A stretch of DNA of 64,000 nt from Micromonospora sp. CCTCC AA 2012012 (GCF_040499845.1 NZ_CP159342.1:4278001-4342000), one strand, 5' to 3'. Shown: positions 27,701 through 36,772, counted from the stretch's first letter. Made by a program: numbers and translations. Notes: a model not told the origin generated them from the sequence alone.

Positions 27701-28963
27701 ATGCCGATTGAGTCGTCCCGCGACGCCGTCATCGTCGCCACCGCCCGGTCCCCCATCGGCCGCGCGTTCAAGGGTTCGCTGCGTGACGTCCGCCCGGACG
27801 ACCTCGCCGCCACCATCGTCCAGGCCGCTCTGGGCAAGGTGCCCCAGCTCGACCCCACCGAGATCGACGATCTCTATCTGGGTTGCGGCCTGCCCGGCGG
27901 TGAGCAGGGCTTCAACATGGCCCGGGTGGTCACCACCCTGATGGGCCTGGACGGCGTATCGGGCGCCACCCTGACCCGCTACTGCGCGTCCTCGTTGCAG
28001 ACCACCCGGATGGCGATGCACGCGATCCGGGCCGGCGAGGGTGACGTCTTCATCTCCGCCGGCGTGGAGATGGTCTCCCGCTACGCCCGGGGCAACTCCG
28101 ACACCCTGCCGCCGGAGGCGCAGGCGCTGGTCGGTGGCGGCTGGGAGAACCCGCGCTTCGCCGAGGCCCGCGAGCGTTCGGCGGCCCGCGCCCAGGGCGG
28201 CGCCGAGGTGTGGACCGACCCGCGCGACGCCGGCCAGCTCCCGGACATCTACCTGACCATGGGGCAGACCGCCGAGAACCTGGCCCAGGTCTACGACGTC
28301 ACCCGCGAGGACATGGACGCGTTCGGCGTCCGCAGCCAGAACCTCGCCGAGAAGGCGATCGCCGACGGCTTCTGGGCCCGGGAGATCACCCCGGTCACCA
28401 CGCCGGACGGCACGGTGGTCAGCACCGACGACGGCCCGCGTGCCGGGGTCACCCTGGAGGCGGTCGCCGGCCTGAAGCCGGTCTTCCGGCCGGACGGCCG
28501 GATCACCGCCGGCAACTGCTGCCCGCTGAACGACGGCGCGGCCGCCGTGGTGATCATGAGTGCCCAGCGGGCGAAGGACCTCGGGCTCACCCCGCTGGCC
28601 CGGATCGTCTCCACCGGCGTCACCGCGCTCTCCCCGGAGATCATGGGCCTCGGCCCGGTCGAGGCGTCGAAGCAGGCGCTGAAGCGGGCCGGCATGACCG
28701 TCGACGACGTCGACCTGGTCGAGATCAACGAGGCGTTCGCCGCTCAGGTCATCCCCTCCTACCGGCAGCTCGGCATCCCGGAGGAGAAGGTGAACGTGAT
28801 GGGTGGCGCGATCGCCGTCGGTCACCCGTTCGGCATGACCGGCGCCCGGATCACCGGCACGCTGCTCAACTCCCTGGAGTGGCACGACAAGACCATCGGT
28901 CTGGAGACCATGTGCGTCGGCGGCGGCCAGGGCATGGCGATGGTGCTGGAGCGGCTGAGCTGA
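27701..28963 (+). CDS. acetyl-CoA acetyltransferase (thiolase)
   Basis: 420 aa. Thiolase with the acylated Cys95 in LTRYCASSLQTT, the His motif GGAIAVGHPFGMTGAR, and the second catalytic Cys in MCVGGGQGMA. The sequence NEAFAAQVIPSYRQLG is also characteristic. It either breaks 3-ketoacyl-CoA in beta-oxidation or condenses two acetyl-CoA units. No beta-oxidation partners are adjacent, so the pathway is open. A palindromic site lies just upstream of the ATG. Confidence 0.9.
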   Translation: MPIESSRDAVIVATARSPIGRAFKGSLRDVRPDDLAATIVQAALGKVPQLDPTEIDDLYLGCGLPGGEQGFNMARVVTTLMGLDGVSGATLTRYCASSLQTTRMAMHAIRAGEGDVFISAGVEMVSRYARGNSDTLPPEAQALVGGGWENPRFAEARERSAARAQGGAEVWTDPRDAGQLPDIYLTMGQTAENLAQVYDVTREDMDAFGVRSQNLAEKAIADGFWAREITPVTTPDGTVVSTDDGPRAGVTLEAVAGLKPVFRPDGRITAGNCCPLNDGAAAVVIMSAQRAKDLGLTPLARIVSTGVTALSPEIMGLGPVEASKQALKRAGMTVDDVDLVEINEAFAAQVIPSYRQLGIPEEKVNVMGGAIAVGHPFGMTGARITGTLLNSLEWHDKTIGLETMCVGGGQGMAMVLERLS

Positions 28964-29003
28964 CCACCGGTTCGCCCGACACCGACCCGGGTACCGGTCC
29001 CCC

Positions 29004-30476
29004 ATGGCGACGGTCGTGGAACGGGAGCGCACGTACTCCGGGGACGACGGGTTCCGGCTGCCGGACCTGACGGGGTGCGGTGGCGTCGCGACGACGTCCG
29101 ACGCCACCACCCTCGACCTGGACGCCGTCTATCTGGACACGGCGGACCTGCGGCTGGCCCGCAGCGGCTTCGCGCTGCGCCGGCGCAGCGGGGGGCACGA
29201 CGCGGGCTGGCACCTGAAGGTCGGTACGGCCGGCGGTGCCCGCACCGAGCACCAGTTCCCGGCCGGCCCCGACGACAGCGGTCCGCCGGCCGAACTGGTC
29301 GCGCTCTTCCGGGCCGCCGCCCGAGGTGGTGACGTCGCCCCGGCGGCGCGGATCACCACCCACCGCGTCGAGCGTCGGCTGCTCGACGAGCGGGGCCGGG
29401 TGCTGGCCGAGGTCGCCGAGGACACCGTCGAGGGGCGGGACCTGGTCACCGGCGACCGGCAGAGCTGGCACGAGATCGAGGTGGAGCTGGTCGACGGGGA
29501 CGACGCGGTGCTCGACGCGGTCGAGGAGCGGCTGCTGGCGGCCGGCGCTCGACCCGTACCCGTCTCGAAGTCGCACCGGGCGCTCGCCGGACGGCTCGCG
29601 GCCGTGCGGGCCCCGGGCCGCGACGGCGCGGCGGCGCCCGTGCTGGCCTACGCCGCCGCCCAGCGCGACGTGCTGGTCATCCGCCATCCCGCCGCGCGGG
29701 GCGGCGACGAGGACGCCGTGCACGCCATGCGGGTCGCCGTCCGCCGGCTACGGGCCACCCTGCGGACCTTCCGGGGGCTGTGGGACCGCCCGGAGAGCGA
29801 GTCGGTGCGGGCGGAGCTGCGCGGGCTCGGCCGTCGGCTCGGGGCGGTCCGGGACAGCCAGGTGCTGGCCGCGCGACTCACCGGCGCCGTGCACGCCGAG
29901 CCGCCCGAGCTGGTGCTCGGCCCGGTCGCGGCGCGGCTCACCGCCCACTTCGCCGCCGACCTCGCCACCGCCGTCGACGGGCTGCGGGAGGCCCTCGACT
30001 CCGACCGCTGGATCGACCTGCTGCGCCGGCTGGACGCCCTGGTCGAGGAGCCACCGGCCCGCCCGGTCGGGCCGCGCTGGATCGACCGGCGGATCCGCCG
30101 CGCGCTGACCGGGGCCGACGACCGGCTGGACCGCGCCGACGGCGACGACGACGCGCTGCACGAGGCGCGCAAGGCGTACAAGAGCGCCCGGTACGCCGTC
30201 GAGGTGCGCCGGCCCGACGCCGGCCGCCCGGCCGCCACCCTGGTACGGCGGCTCAAGCAGCTCCAGGACCGGCTCGGCGGCCACCAGGACTCCGCGGTCG
30301 CCCGGGAGGTGCTGCGGCGGGAGGCGCTGCGCGCGTACGCCGACGGGGAGAACGCCTTCACCTACGGGCTGCTGCACGCGCGGGAGGCGGCCACCGCCGA
30401 CCGGGACCTGCCGGCCGTGGCGCGGGCCCGGGACCGGGTCCGGCGGCGGAAGCTGCGGCGCTGGCTGCGGAGCTGA
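29004..30476 (+). CDS. CYTH-CHAD domain protein
   Basis: 490 aa. The N-terminal CYTH domain (about 1-195) begins with the triphosphate-tunnel motif TVVERERTYS and has YLDTADLRL and WHEIEVEL. The C-terminal CHAD domain (about 205-490) has the conserved His-rich helices VHAMRVAVRRLRATLRTF and LHEARKAYKSARYAVE. CHAD domains bind polyphosphate and CYTH domains bind or cleave triphosphates, so the protein is likely linked to polyphosphate. It is convergent with the small gene at 30482, their stops separated by 5 nt. A ppx homologue lies at 44.1-45.1 kb. Confidence 0.9.
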   Translation: MATVVERERTYSGDDGFRLPDLTGCGGVATTSDATTLDLDAVYLDTADLRLARSGFALRRRSGGHDAGWHLKVGTAGGARTEHQFPAGPDDSGPPAELVALFRAAARGGDVAPAARITTHRVERRLLDERGRVLAEVAEDTVEGRDLVTGDRQSWHEIEVELVDGDDAVLDAVEERLLAAGARPVPVSKSHRALAGRLAAVRAPGRDGAAAPVLAYAAAQRDVLVIRHPAARGGDEDAVHAMRVAVRRLRATLRTFRGLWDRPESESVRAELRGLGRRLGAVRDSQVLAARLTGAVHAEPPELVLGPVAARLTAHFAADLATAVDGLREALDSDRWIDLLRRLDALVEEPPARPVGPRWIDRRIRRALTGADDRLDRADGDDDALHEARKAYKSARYAVEVRRPDAGRPAATLVRRLKQLQDRLGGHQDSAVAREVLRREALRAYADGENAFTYGLLHAREAATADRDLPAVARARDRVRRRKLRRWLRS

Positions 30477-30481
30477 CCGAC

Positions 30482-30802
30482 TCAGAGCGCGTCGCGGGTG
30501 GCCCGCACCGCGCCGGCGGCCCGGGTCAGCACCGCGTCCGGCGGATCGGCGGCCACCAGGTCGGCCGCGACCACCCGGAGCTGGTCGGGCAGCGCCAGGT
30601 CGTTCGCCAACCGGGGTACGTCCCGACGCGGCTCACCCGCCACGTCGGCGGCCAGGTTGGCGACCTCCTGCACCAGCTTGTGCACCAGGTCCCCCCGGGA
30701 CACGTTGCCGCCGGCGGCCACCGCCGCCCAGCGGGGCTGCTGCCAGTGCCCCACCTGACCGACCAGCAGGCCGACCGCCCGGTCCAGTTCCGCTGCGCTC
30801 AT
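30482..30802 (-). CDS. small conserved helical protein of unknown function
   Basis: 106 aa, all-helical by composition (AAELDRAVGLLVGQVGHW, LVHKLVQEVANLAADVAGEP). No transmembrane segment and no recognised domain. The composition and codon usage fit the neighbourhood, so it is probably a real gene. It starts 19 nt after the upstream Bax-inhibitor gene ends on the same strand and is likely in the same transcript. Function unknown. Confidence 0.7.
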   Translation of the reverse strand: MSAAELDRAVGLLVGQVGHWQQPRWAAVAAGGNVSRGDLVHKLVQEVANLAADVAGEPRRDVPRLANDLALPDQLRVVAADLVAADPPDAVLTRAAGAVRATRDAL

Positions 30803-30821
30803 CGGGGCCGAGTCTAGGCGC

Positions 30822-31580
30822 TCACCGGCGCAGGTAGCCGAGCAGGCGCAGCAGCTGCCAGTACAGGAAGACCAGCCCGGCCAGCAGCCCGAACGCGCAG
30901 TACCAGGCGTACCGGCGGGGCAGGCCGGCCCGGACCGAGCGTTCCACCTGGTCGAAGTCGAGCACGAAGCTGAACGCCCCGGCGAGGATCGCCACCCCCG
31001 AGAAGACGTACGGCAGCCAGCCCACCTGGGCGGTCAGGCTGTAGACGGCCAACCCCTGCCGCCCGGTGGTCAGGTAGGCCACCAGGTTGACCAGGCCGAG
31101 CGCCACGATGCCGATCAGCGCCCCGGCGACCAGCCGGGCCAGCCGTGGGGTGGCCCGGACGACCCGCGCCCGGTAGAGCAGCGCCATGCCGAGGAAGACC
31201 CCGAACGTGCCGACCACGGCCTGCACCACGATCCCCGGATGGATCAGTTCGAAGGCCCGGCTGGCCACCCCGAGCAGCAGTCCCTGGAGCACCGCGTACC
31301 CGGCGATCAGGACCGGGTTGGTGGTGCCGCGCAGGGAGATGACCAGGGCCAGCGCCAGACCGGCCAGGGCGGTGCCGGCCAGCGCCGCGGAGATCCACAC
31401 CGCCTGCGGCACCAGCACCCAGGCGACCGCCGCGGTGACTCCGGTGAGCAGCAGCAGACCGACGGTACGCAGCACCACGTCGTCGACGGTCATCGCCTCG
31501 ACGGGCCCGCCCCCGAGGACCTGCCGCTCGGTCCGGCGCACGTCGTCGAGTCGGTCCAGCACCGGATTGGCACTCCGCAC
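30822..31580 (-). CDS. Bax inhibitor-1/YccA family membrane protein (copy 2)
   Basis: 252 aa, seven predicted transmembrane helices. N-terminal SANPVLDRLDD and conserved family segments (VLQGLLLGVASRAFE, FDQVERSVRAGLPRRYAWYCAFGLLAGLVFLYWQLLRLL) match the actinobacterial BI-1/YccA group. These proteins are linked in other organisms to calcium leak or stress tolerance. GTG start at 31580 is supported by GAGGAGG. It is a paralogue of the next gene upstream but is shorter at the N-terminus and has diverged considerably. Confidence 0.88.
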   Translation of the reverse strand: MRSANPVLDRLDDVRRTERQVLGGGPVEAMTVDDVVLRTVGLLLLTGVTAAVAWVLVPQAVWISAALAGTALAGLALALVISLRGTTNPVLIAGYAVLQGLLLGVASRAFELIHPGIVVQAVVGTFGVFLGMALLYRARVVRATPRLARLVAGALIGIVALGLVNLVAYLTTGRQGLAVYSLTAQVGWLPYVFSGVAILAGAFSFVLDFDQVERSVRAGLPRRYAWYCAFGLLAGLVFLYWQLLRLLGYLRR

Positions 31581-31648
31581 CCCGACCTCCTCACCGACGT
31601 ACCCCTGCCCACTCTGCCCGGGACGGCCCGGCGGCGGCGGGAAAACGA

Positions 31649-31684
31649 CGACGCCCGCCGCCGCGGTCGCGGAGGCGGGCGTCG
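31649..31684 (-). terminator. intrinsic terminator between the two BI-1 genes
   Basis: 11-bp stem (31649-31659 with 31674-31684) enclosing a second 5-bp stem (CCGCG/CGCGG). On the minus strand it is followed at once by TTTTC, one of the few T-runs in this window. It lies 20 nt after the stop of the upstream BI-1 gene (31704), so the two paralogues are probably transcribed separately. Confidence 0.8.
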
Positions 31685-31703
31685 CCGGGTGGGACGGGAG
31701 CGG

Positions 31704-32540
31704 TCAGTCGTCGCCCTGGAAGTAGCTGAGCAGGCGCAGCACCTCCAGGTAGAGCCAGACCAGACCGACCACGATGCCGAACGCGGCGGTCCAGGAGTAG
31801 CGCTGCGGGAGCCCCATCCGGACGCCGTCCTCGATCTCGGCGAAGTTGAGCACGAAGCTCAGCGAGGCGACCACGATGCAGACCAGGCTGAAGCCGATGG
31901 CCAGCGGGCTGCCGTCGCGCAGGTGGGTGTTGACCCCGAAGAGGGCCAGCACCAGGTTGATCAGCATGACCGCGAAGAGGCCGGCCATCACCGAGATCAT
32001 GATCCGGGCGAACTTCGGGGTGGCCCGGATGACGCGCGCCTTGTAGAGCATCGCCATCAGGAAGAAGACACCGAAGGTGGCCACCACGGCCTGGAGCACG
32101 ATGCCGTCGTAGAGGGTGTCGAAGGCCTTGCTGACCATGCCGACGAAGACGCCCTCGACGATCGAGTACGCCACGACGAGCGCCGGGTTGGCCATCCGGG
32201 AGAACGAGATGATCAGGCCGAGCACCAGGCCGACCATCGCGGCGCCGATCCAGGCGACGCCGACCAGGGCGTCCGGCACCAGCACCCAGGCGGCCGCGGC
32301 GGAGGCGCCGAGGATGCCCAGGAGCAGCACCGTCTTGACGACGACGTCGTCCAGGGTCATCGGGGTGACCGTGGGCGGGGCGGCCGGGTAACCGACCCCG
32401 GTGGGGTACTGCTGCTGGTACGGCGCGTACTGCTGGGGGTAACCGGGCTGTCCGTACGGCCCGGGCTGGGCGTACCCGGCCGCCCGCTCACGCTCGGCCG
32501 CCTGGCCGAGCCGGGCGAGCACCGGGTTCGTGGTCTTCAC
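31704..32540 (-). CDS. Bax inhibitor-1/YccA family membrane protein (copy 1)
   Basis: 278 aa. N-terminal MKTTNPVLARLGQAAERER, then a Gly/Pro/Tyr/Gln-rich stretch (about residues 22-48) and seven transmembrane helices. The C-terminal SFVLNFAEIEDGVRMGLPQRYSW and YLEVLRLLSYFQGDD are family hallmarks. GTG start at 32540 with GGGAGG upstream. The paralogue at 30822 lacks the Tyr/Gln-rich segment. The tRNA-Leu gene lies just upstream on the same strand. Confidence 0.9.
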   Translation of the reverse strand: MKTTNPVLARLGQAAERERAAGYAQPGPYGQPGYPQQYAPYQQQYPTGVGYPAAPPTVTPMTLDDVVVKTVLLLGILGASAAAAWVLVPDALVGVAWIGAAMVGLVLGLIISFSRMANPALVVAYSIVEGVFVGMVSKAFDTLYDGIVLQAVVATFGVFFLMAMLYKARVIRATPKFARIMISVMAGLFAVMLINLVLALFGVNTHLRDGSPLAIGFSLVCIVVASLSFVLNFAEIEDGVRMGLPQRYSWTAAFGIVVGLVWLYLEVLRLLSYFQGDD

Positions 32541-32652
32541 TGTTTCAGGCCTCCCTCAGGGGGTCGTCGCACGATGAACGTGCACCTTCAAGGGTAAACG
32601 GGCCCCCCGACGCGCGCCGCGCGCGAAGCTGTGGGAAAGCTGAGAGTCTCGG

Positions 32653-32733
32653 TGCCCGGGGCGGGTCTCGAACCCGCACGCCTTGCGGCAGCCGCTTTTA
32701 AGGCGGCCGTGTCTGCCGTTCCACCACCCGGGC
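32653..32733 (-). tRNA. tRNA-Leu (TAA anticodon)
   Basis: Reads on the minus strand from GCCCGGG (32733-32727) to CCCGGGC plus discriminator A (32653), a perfect 7-bp acceptor stem. The anticodon arm is GCCGC-CTTAAAA-GCGGC with anticodon TAA; a long variable arm (TGCCGCAAGGCGT region) marks a class II leucine tRNA; the T-arm is GCGGGTTCGAGACCCGC. The genome has ACCG after the discriminator, so the CCA end is not encoded and must be added after RNase Z trimming. Confidence 0.95.
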
Positions 32734-32816
32734 GTCACACCGTGTCGACACGCGCGGTGCAGTGTCACCGTAACCGTTGCCCGGCGTCCCGGCGTACCCC
32801 GTGGGGGTCGCGCCAC

Positions 32817-32822
32817 TAGGGT
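32817..32822 (+). promoter_or_regulatory. -10 element giving a leaderless membrane-protein mRNA
   Basis: TAGGGT lies 7 nt before the GTG at 32830. There is no ribosome-binding site, so the mRNA is likely leaderless. Confidence 0.45.
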
Positions 32823-32829
32823 CGAGGCC

Positions 32830-34656
32830 GTGACCAGCGCAGCCCGTACCGCCCCCGGGCCCGACCCCGACCAGGTCGTCCGTCCGGCCGTCGCCGGCCC
32901 GTCCCGGCCGGCCCGGCTGCGGGCCACCGTCGTCCGGCACCGTACGGACCTGCTCGTCGCCCTCCTCTTCGTGCTCCTGGCCGGCTGGCTCACCCACGGC
33001 ATGTGGCCCGCCCCGGCGCAGCGGATGCTGGCGCTCAACCCGGCCGACCAGACCCTCTACGAGTGGTTCCTCGCCGTGGACTCGCGCGCCCTGCTGGGCG
33101 ACTTCGGCCTGCTCACCGACCGGCTGAACGCCCCCGACGGGGTCAACCTGATGACCAACACCACGGTCATCGCGCTGGGGGTGCTGTTCGCCCCGGTCAC
33201 CCTGGCCGTCGGGGCGCCCGTGACGTTCGCGCTGCTGGTCGCGGGCAACCTCGCCGGCACGGCGATCGCCTGGTATCTGCTCCTCGCCCGGCTGCTGCGG
33301 GTCCGCCGGCTCGCCGCCGGACTGGGCGCGGCGCTCTGCGGCTTCGGGCCGGGCATGGTGTCGCAGAGCAACGCCCACCTGCACATGACCGCGCAGTGGC
33401 TGGTCCCGGTGATCGTCTGGCTGGTGGTCCGGCTGCTCCGGGCCGCCGACCCGGCCGGCCGCCCGGACGGGCCGGACCGCCGTCGGCTCACCACCTCGGC
33501 GGTCGGCCTGGCCGCCGCGGTCGTCGGCCAGGTCTTCGTCGGCGAGGAGGTGCTCTTCCTCACCGCGCTCACCCTGCTGGTCATGGCGATCGCGTACGGG
33601 GTGGCCGACCGGGCGCTGCTGCGCCGGGCGCTGCCCGCCTTCGCCGGTGGACTGCTGGTCGCCGCCGGCCTGGCGCTGCTGGTGCTGGCGTTCCCGCTCT
33701 GGTTCCAGTTCGCCGGGCCGCAGGGCGTCTCCGACGGGATGTTCAGCCCGCACTACTTCTCCGCCGACCTGAGCAGCTGGTGGACGATCTCCCCGCTGTC
33801 GGTGGTGGGCGGCGACGCCGCGTCCCGGCTCACCACCGGCCCGGCCGAGTACAACACCTTCCTCGGCTGGCCGCTGGTGCTGGTCACCGCGGCCTGCGCG
33901 GTCTGGCTGGGCCGGCGCGCGGTGGTGCTCGCCTGCGTCGCCGGGGCGGTGGTGATGGCCGGGTTCTCGCTCGGCCCCGAGGTGGTCCTCGGCGGCACCC
34001 GGACCGCCCTGCCCGGCCCGTACGCCCTGCTGGGTGGGCTGCCGGTGATCGACGGCGCGCTGCCGATGCGGTTCGGCCTGGCGGTGCTGCCGCTGACCGC
34101 CACCCTGCTCACCCTCGCCGTCGACCGGGCGCTGCGGGAGCCGGGGCGGGCCCGTCGGCTGGTGCCGCTGGGCGTCGCCGCCGCGCTGCTGAGCGTCTTC
34201 CCGTCACCGCTGCCCACCACCGACCGTCCGGCGGTGCCCGAGTTCATCACCGGCGGCCACTGGCGCGACTGCGTACGCCCCGGCGGGGTGCTGGTGCCGG
34301 TGCCGGTGGCCACCCCGAAGGACCCGTGGCCGATGGCCTGGGCGACCGCCGCCGACGCCGGGTTCGGCATGCCGGAGGGCTTCTTCATCGGCCCGTACGG
34401 GCGGAACGGCTCGGCGACCATGGGCACCTACAAGCGCCCCACCTCGGCCCTGCTCGCCGACGTCGCGAAGCGGGGCGTCGCGCCGGCCGTCGGGGACGTC
34501 CAGCGCCGGCAGGCCGCCCGGGACGTCCGGTTCTGGGGCGCGTCCTGCGTGGCCCTGACCGACGACGCCCCGCACGCGCAGACCCTGCGCGGCACCCTGG
34601 AGCAGCTCTTCGGCCCACCCACCCGGATCGCCGACGCCTGGACCTGGCGGGTCTGA
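32830..34656 (+). CDS. polytopic membrane protein, possibly a GT-C-type glycosyltransferase
   Basis: 608 aa with 10-12 transmembrane helices and a soluble C-terminal domain of about 130 residues. The first extracytoplasmic loop has ALNPADQTLYEWFLAVD and the large loop has PHYFSADLSSWWTISPLS, resembling actinobacterial membrane glycosyltransferase-like proteins of unknown substrate. I cannot point to a catalytic DxD with confidence, so the transferase call is tentative. GTG start at 32830 follows a -10 element directly. A terminator hairpin follows the stop and the ndh gene converges on it. Confidence 0.72.
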   Translation: MTSAARTAPGPDPDQVVRPAVAGPSRPARLRATVVRHRTDLLVALLFVLLAGWLTHGMWPAPAQRMLALNPADQTLYEWFLAVDSRALLGDFGLLTDRLNAPDGVNLMTNTTVIALGVLFAPVTLAVGAPVTFALLVAGNLAGTAIAWYLLLARLLRVRRLAAGLGAALCGFGPGMVSQSNAHLHMTAQWLVPVIVWLVVRLLRAADPAGRPDGPDRRRLTTSAVGLAAAVVGQVFVGEEVLFLTALTLLVMAIAYGVADRALLRRALPAFAGGLLVAAGLALLVLAFPLWFQFAGPQGVSDGMFSPHYFSADLSSWWTISPLSVVGGDAASRLTTGPAEYNTFLGWPLVLVTAACAVWLGRRAVVLACVAGAVVMAGFSLGPEVVLGGTRTALPGPYALLGGLPVIDGALPMRFGLAVLPLTATLLTLAVDRALREPGRARRLVPLGVAAALLSVFPSPLPTTDRPAVPEFITGGHWRDCVRPGGVLVPVPVATPKDPWPMAWATAADAGFGMPEGFFIGPYGRNGSATMGTYKRPTSALLADVAKRGVAPAVGDVQRRQAARDVRFWGASCVALTDDAPHAQTLRGTLEQLFGPPTRIADAWTWRV

Positions 34657-34660
34657 CGCG

Positions 34661-34694
34661 AGAGGGCCCCTCCTCCGACGAGAAGGGGCCCTCT
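34661..34694. terminator. bidirectional terminator between the membrane protein and ndh
   Basis: Perfect 11-bp inverted repeat (34661-34671 with 34684-34694), 4 bp after the plus-strand stop and 11 bp after the ndh stop. Confidence 0.8.
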
Positions 34695-34705
34695 GCTCAG
34701 CGCTG

Positions 34706-36037
34706 TCAGACGCGGGCGGCGCCGACCGGCTGGGAGGCCTCGACGAACTCCTCGCGCGGGTCGTGCAGCTGGCCCAGCGCGACCACCTCACGCTTGAGGA
34801 AGAACGCCAGCGTCCAGTCGACCACGACCCGGACCTTGCGGTTGAACGACGGGATCCGCGACATGTGGTACGTCCGGTGCATGAACCACGCCGGGTAGCC
34901 GGTCATCTTGACCCCGTAGACCTGGGCCACGCCCTTGTAGAGGCCGAGGCTGGCCACGCTGCCCGCGTGCTTGTGCTTGTAGTCGACCGGCTCGCGCCCG
35001 CGGATCACGTTCACGATGTTGTCGGCCATCCGGGCGGCCTGCCGCACCGCGTGCTGGGCGCTCGGCGAGCAGAAGTTGCCCGGCTCCTTGGTCAGGTCCG
35101 GCACCGCCGCGCAGTCACCAGCGCTCCAGGCACCCTCGACGACCCGGTCACCGTCGACCACCTGGAGGGTCGGCAGGCAGGTCACCCGCCGGCGCTCGTC
35201 GCGCGGGAAGTCGGTGGCGTCCAGCATCGGCGACGGCTTCACGCCAGCCGTCCAGACGATCGTGTCGGAACGGAAGGTGTCGCCGTCGGAGAGCTTGACC
35301 ACCCCGTCGACGCAGGACTCGAGCCGGGTGTCCAGCCGGATGTCCATGTTCCGCTTGAGCAGCTGCTGCACCGTGTAGGCGCCCATGTCCCGGTCGACCT
35401 CGGGCAGCACCCGGTTGGTGGCCTCGACCAGCACCCAGCGCATGTCCTCCGGCTTCAGCTCCGGGTAGTAGCGCAGGGCGTCCCGGGCCATGTCCTCCAT
35501 CTCGGCGAGCGCCTCGATGCCGGCGTAGCCACCGCCCACGAAGGTGAAGGTCAGCGCGCGGCTGCGGACCTCCGGGTCGGTCGTGGCGGCCGCCACGTCG
35601 AGCCGGTCCAGCACGTGGTTGCGCAGGAAGATGGCCTCACCGATGGTCTTGAACCCGATGCCCTGCTCGTGCAGGCCCGGGATCGGCAGGGTGCGGGAGA
35701 CCGAGCCGGGAGCGACGACCACGTGGTCGTACGGAATCTCCCGGGCCGGGCCGCTGATCGGCTGCACCACGGCGGTCTTCCGGTCATGGTCGATCCGGGT
35801 CACCGTGCCGGCCACGACCTTGCACTTCCGCAACTCGCGCCGCAGCGGCACCACGGAGTGCCGGGGCGAGATGTTGCCGGCCGCCGCCTCGGGGAGGAAC
35901 GGCTGATAGGTCATGTGCGGCTGCGGGTCGACGACGACGACCTCGGCCTCACGGGAGCTCAGCTTCTTGGACAGGCGCAGAGCAGCGTACAGGCCGACGT
36001 GCCCGGCACCCACGACAAGGATCCGCTTCGGGTTCAC
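34706..36037 (-). CDS. ndh: type II NADH dehydrogenase-like FAD oxidoreductase
   Basis: 443 aa. Two Rossmann folds: the FAD site RILVVGAGHVGLYAALRL at the N-terminus and the NADH site TFTFVGGGYAGIEALAEM near residue 165. Other features fit NDH-2: AGDCAAVPD near 310 and an amphipathic C-terminal region (WTLAFFLKREVVALGQL) that would dock on the membrane face. It would pass electrons from NADH to menaquinone without pumping protons. GTG at 36037 is preferred (GGGGAAAG upstream); an ATG at 36088 would add 17 residues but lacks a ribosome-binding site. Confidence 0.85.
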   Translation of the reverse strand: MNPKRILVVGAGHVGLYAALRLSKKLSSREAEVVVVDPQPHMTYQPFLPEAAAGNISPRHSVVPLRRELRKCKVVAGTVTRIDHDRKTAVVQPISGPAREIPYDHVVVAPGSVSRTLPIPGLHEQGIGFKTIGEAIFLRNHVLDRLDVAAATTDPEVRSRALTFTFVGGGYAGIEALAEMEDMARDALRYYPELKPEDMRWVLVEATNRVLPEVDRDMGAYTVQQLLKRNMDIRLDTRLESCVDGVVKLSDGDTFRSDTIVWTAGVKPSPMLDATDFPRDERRRVTCLPTLQVVDGDRVVEGAWSAGDCAAVPDLTKEPGNFCSPSAQHAVRQAARMADNIVNVIRGREPVDYKHKHAGSVASLGLYKGVAQVYGVKMTGYPAWFMHRTYHMSRIPSFNRKVRVVVDWTLAFFLKREVVALGQLHDPREEFVEASQPVGAARV

Positions 36038-36140
36038 GTCATCTATCTTTCCCCGGGCGGCTCCGCTAACCCCTTCCGAGACCCCCATATGTGACTGAGC
36101 ACAACCCCTGTGACCTGCGCAACGTCCCGCAGGCGTCCCG

Positions 36141-36713
36141 CTATCTGCGACGCAGCAACCAGCCCAGCAGGGCGCTGAGCGCCACCGCTACCACCAGTCC
36201 GGCCACCGTGACGGTCTGGAAACCCCGGTCGCCACCGAGCCGCCCGAGCGACGCCAGCAGGACACCGAGCACCGCGGCGGCGAGCACCACCGCGCCGGCC
36301 CGGGCCAACCAGCGGAGGATCAGGTCCGGGTCGACCATCGCGTCGTGGGGCAGCAGCGCCGCGAGGGCGCAGAGGGTGTGCGCGAGGTAGAGCAGGGTCG
36401 CCACGGCCAACAGCCGCCAGAGCGCCACCGGCCGGTCGAAACCGGCCTCCGCGACCAGCCAGCCACCGACCGTCACCAACGCCGCGAAGGTGGGCCACAC
36501 CCGGCGCGGGCCGACGGCCGGCAGGACCGCCACCACCACCAGGGCGAGCAGCCCGCGCGGCTGCAACAGCTCCACGGGGTACGCCAGCAGCAGGCCGACC
36601 AGCACGGCGACGAAGATCCCGCACCGGACCAGCAGCGGGGCGAGACTGACCCGGGTCACCGCGTACCGCAGCGCCCGCACCCGCTCGTTCAGCCCGTCCA
36701 ACAACTCCGTCAC
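36141..36713 (-). CDS. polytopic membrane protein of the MoxR/DUF58 operon
   Basis: 190 aa, about five transmembrane helices (LLVRCGIFVAVLVGLLLAYP, LLALVVVAVLPAVG, LLAVATLLYLAHTLCALAALLP, VVLAAAVLGVLLASLG, AGLVVAVALSALLGWLLRR). No recognised domain. It is the last gene of the operon that starts at 40470. The GTG at 36713 is picked because it overlaps the stop of a 20-codon mini-frame that itself overlaps the DUF58 stop, so ribosomes can be handed straight on. Confidence 0.72.
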   Translation of the reverse strand: MTELLDGLNERVRALRYAVTRVSLAPLLVRCGIFVAVLVGLLLAYPVELLQPRGLLALVVVAVLPAVGPRRVWPTFAALVTVGGWLVAEAGFDRPVALWRLLAVATLLYLAHTLCALAALLPHDAMVDPDLILRWLARAGAVVLAAAVLGVLLASLGRLGGDRGFQTVTVAGLVVAVALSALLGWLLRRR

Positions 36714-36772
36714 CGGGGCCCGCCTTCGTTCGCGACTGCGGGACTCCGCTCCGCTGCGTTCCTCGCGCTCAC
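36710..36772 (-). CDS. 20-codon intercistronic mini-reading frame between DUF58 and the next gene
   Basis: GTG at 36772 overlaps the DUF58 stop (GTGA) and its own TGA at 36712-36710 overlaps the next start (GTGA). The peptide is VSARNAAERSPAVANEGGPR. The DNA (GAGGAACGCAGCGGAGCGGA and CCCGCAGTCGCGAACGAAGG) looks like a repeat sequence I associate with Micromonospora-type genomes; it shares CCCGCAGTC with the mini-frame at 26715. Likely a coupling device or a repeat insertion rather than a protein gene. Confidence 0.4.
   Translation of the reverse strand: MSARNAAERSPAVANEGGPR

Noticed and set aside
36113..36133. Hairpin CCTGCG...CGCAGG after the last MoxR-operon gene as a terminator
   Set aside because: Only a 6-bp stem with no T-run; too weak to call.
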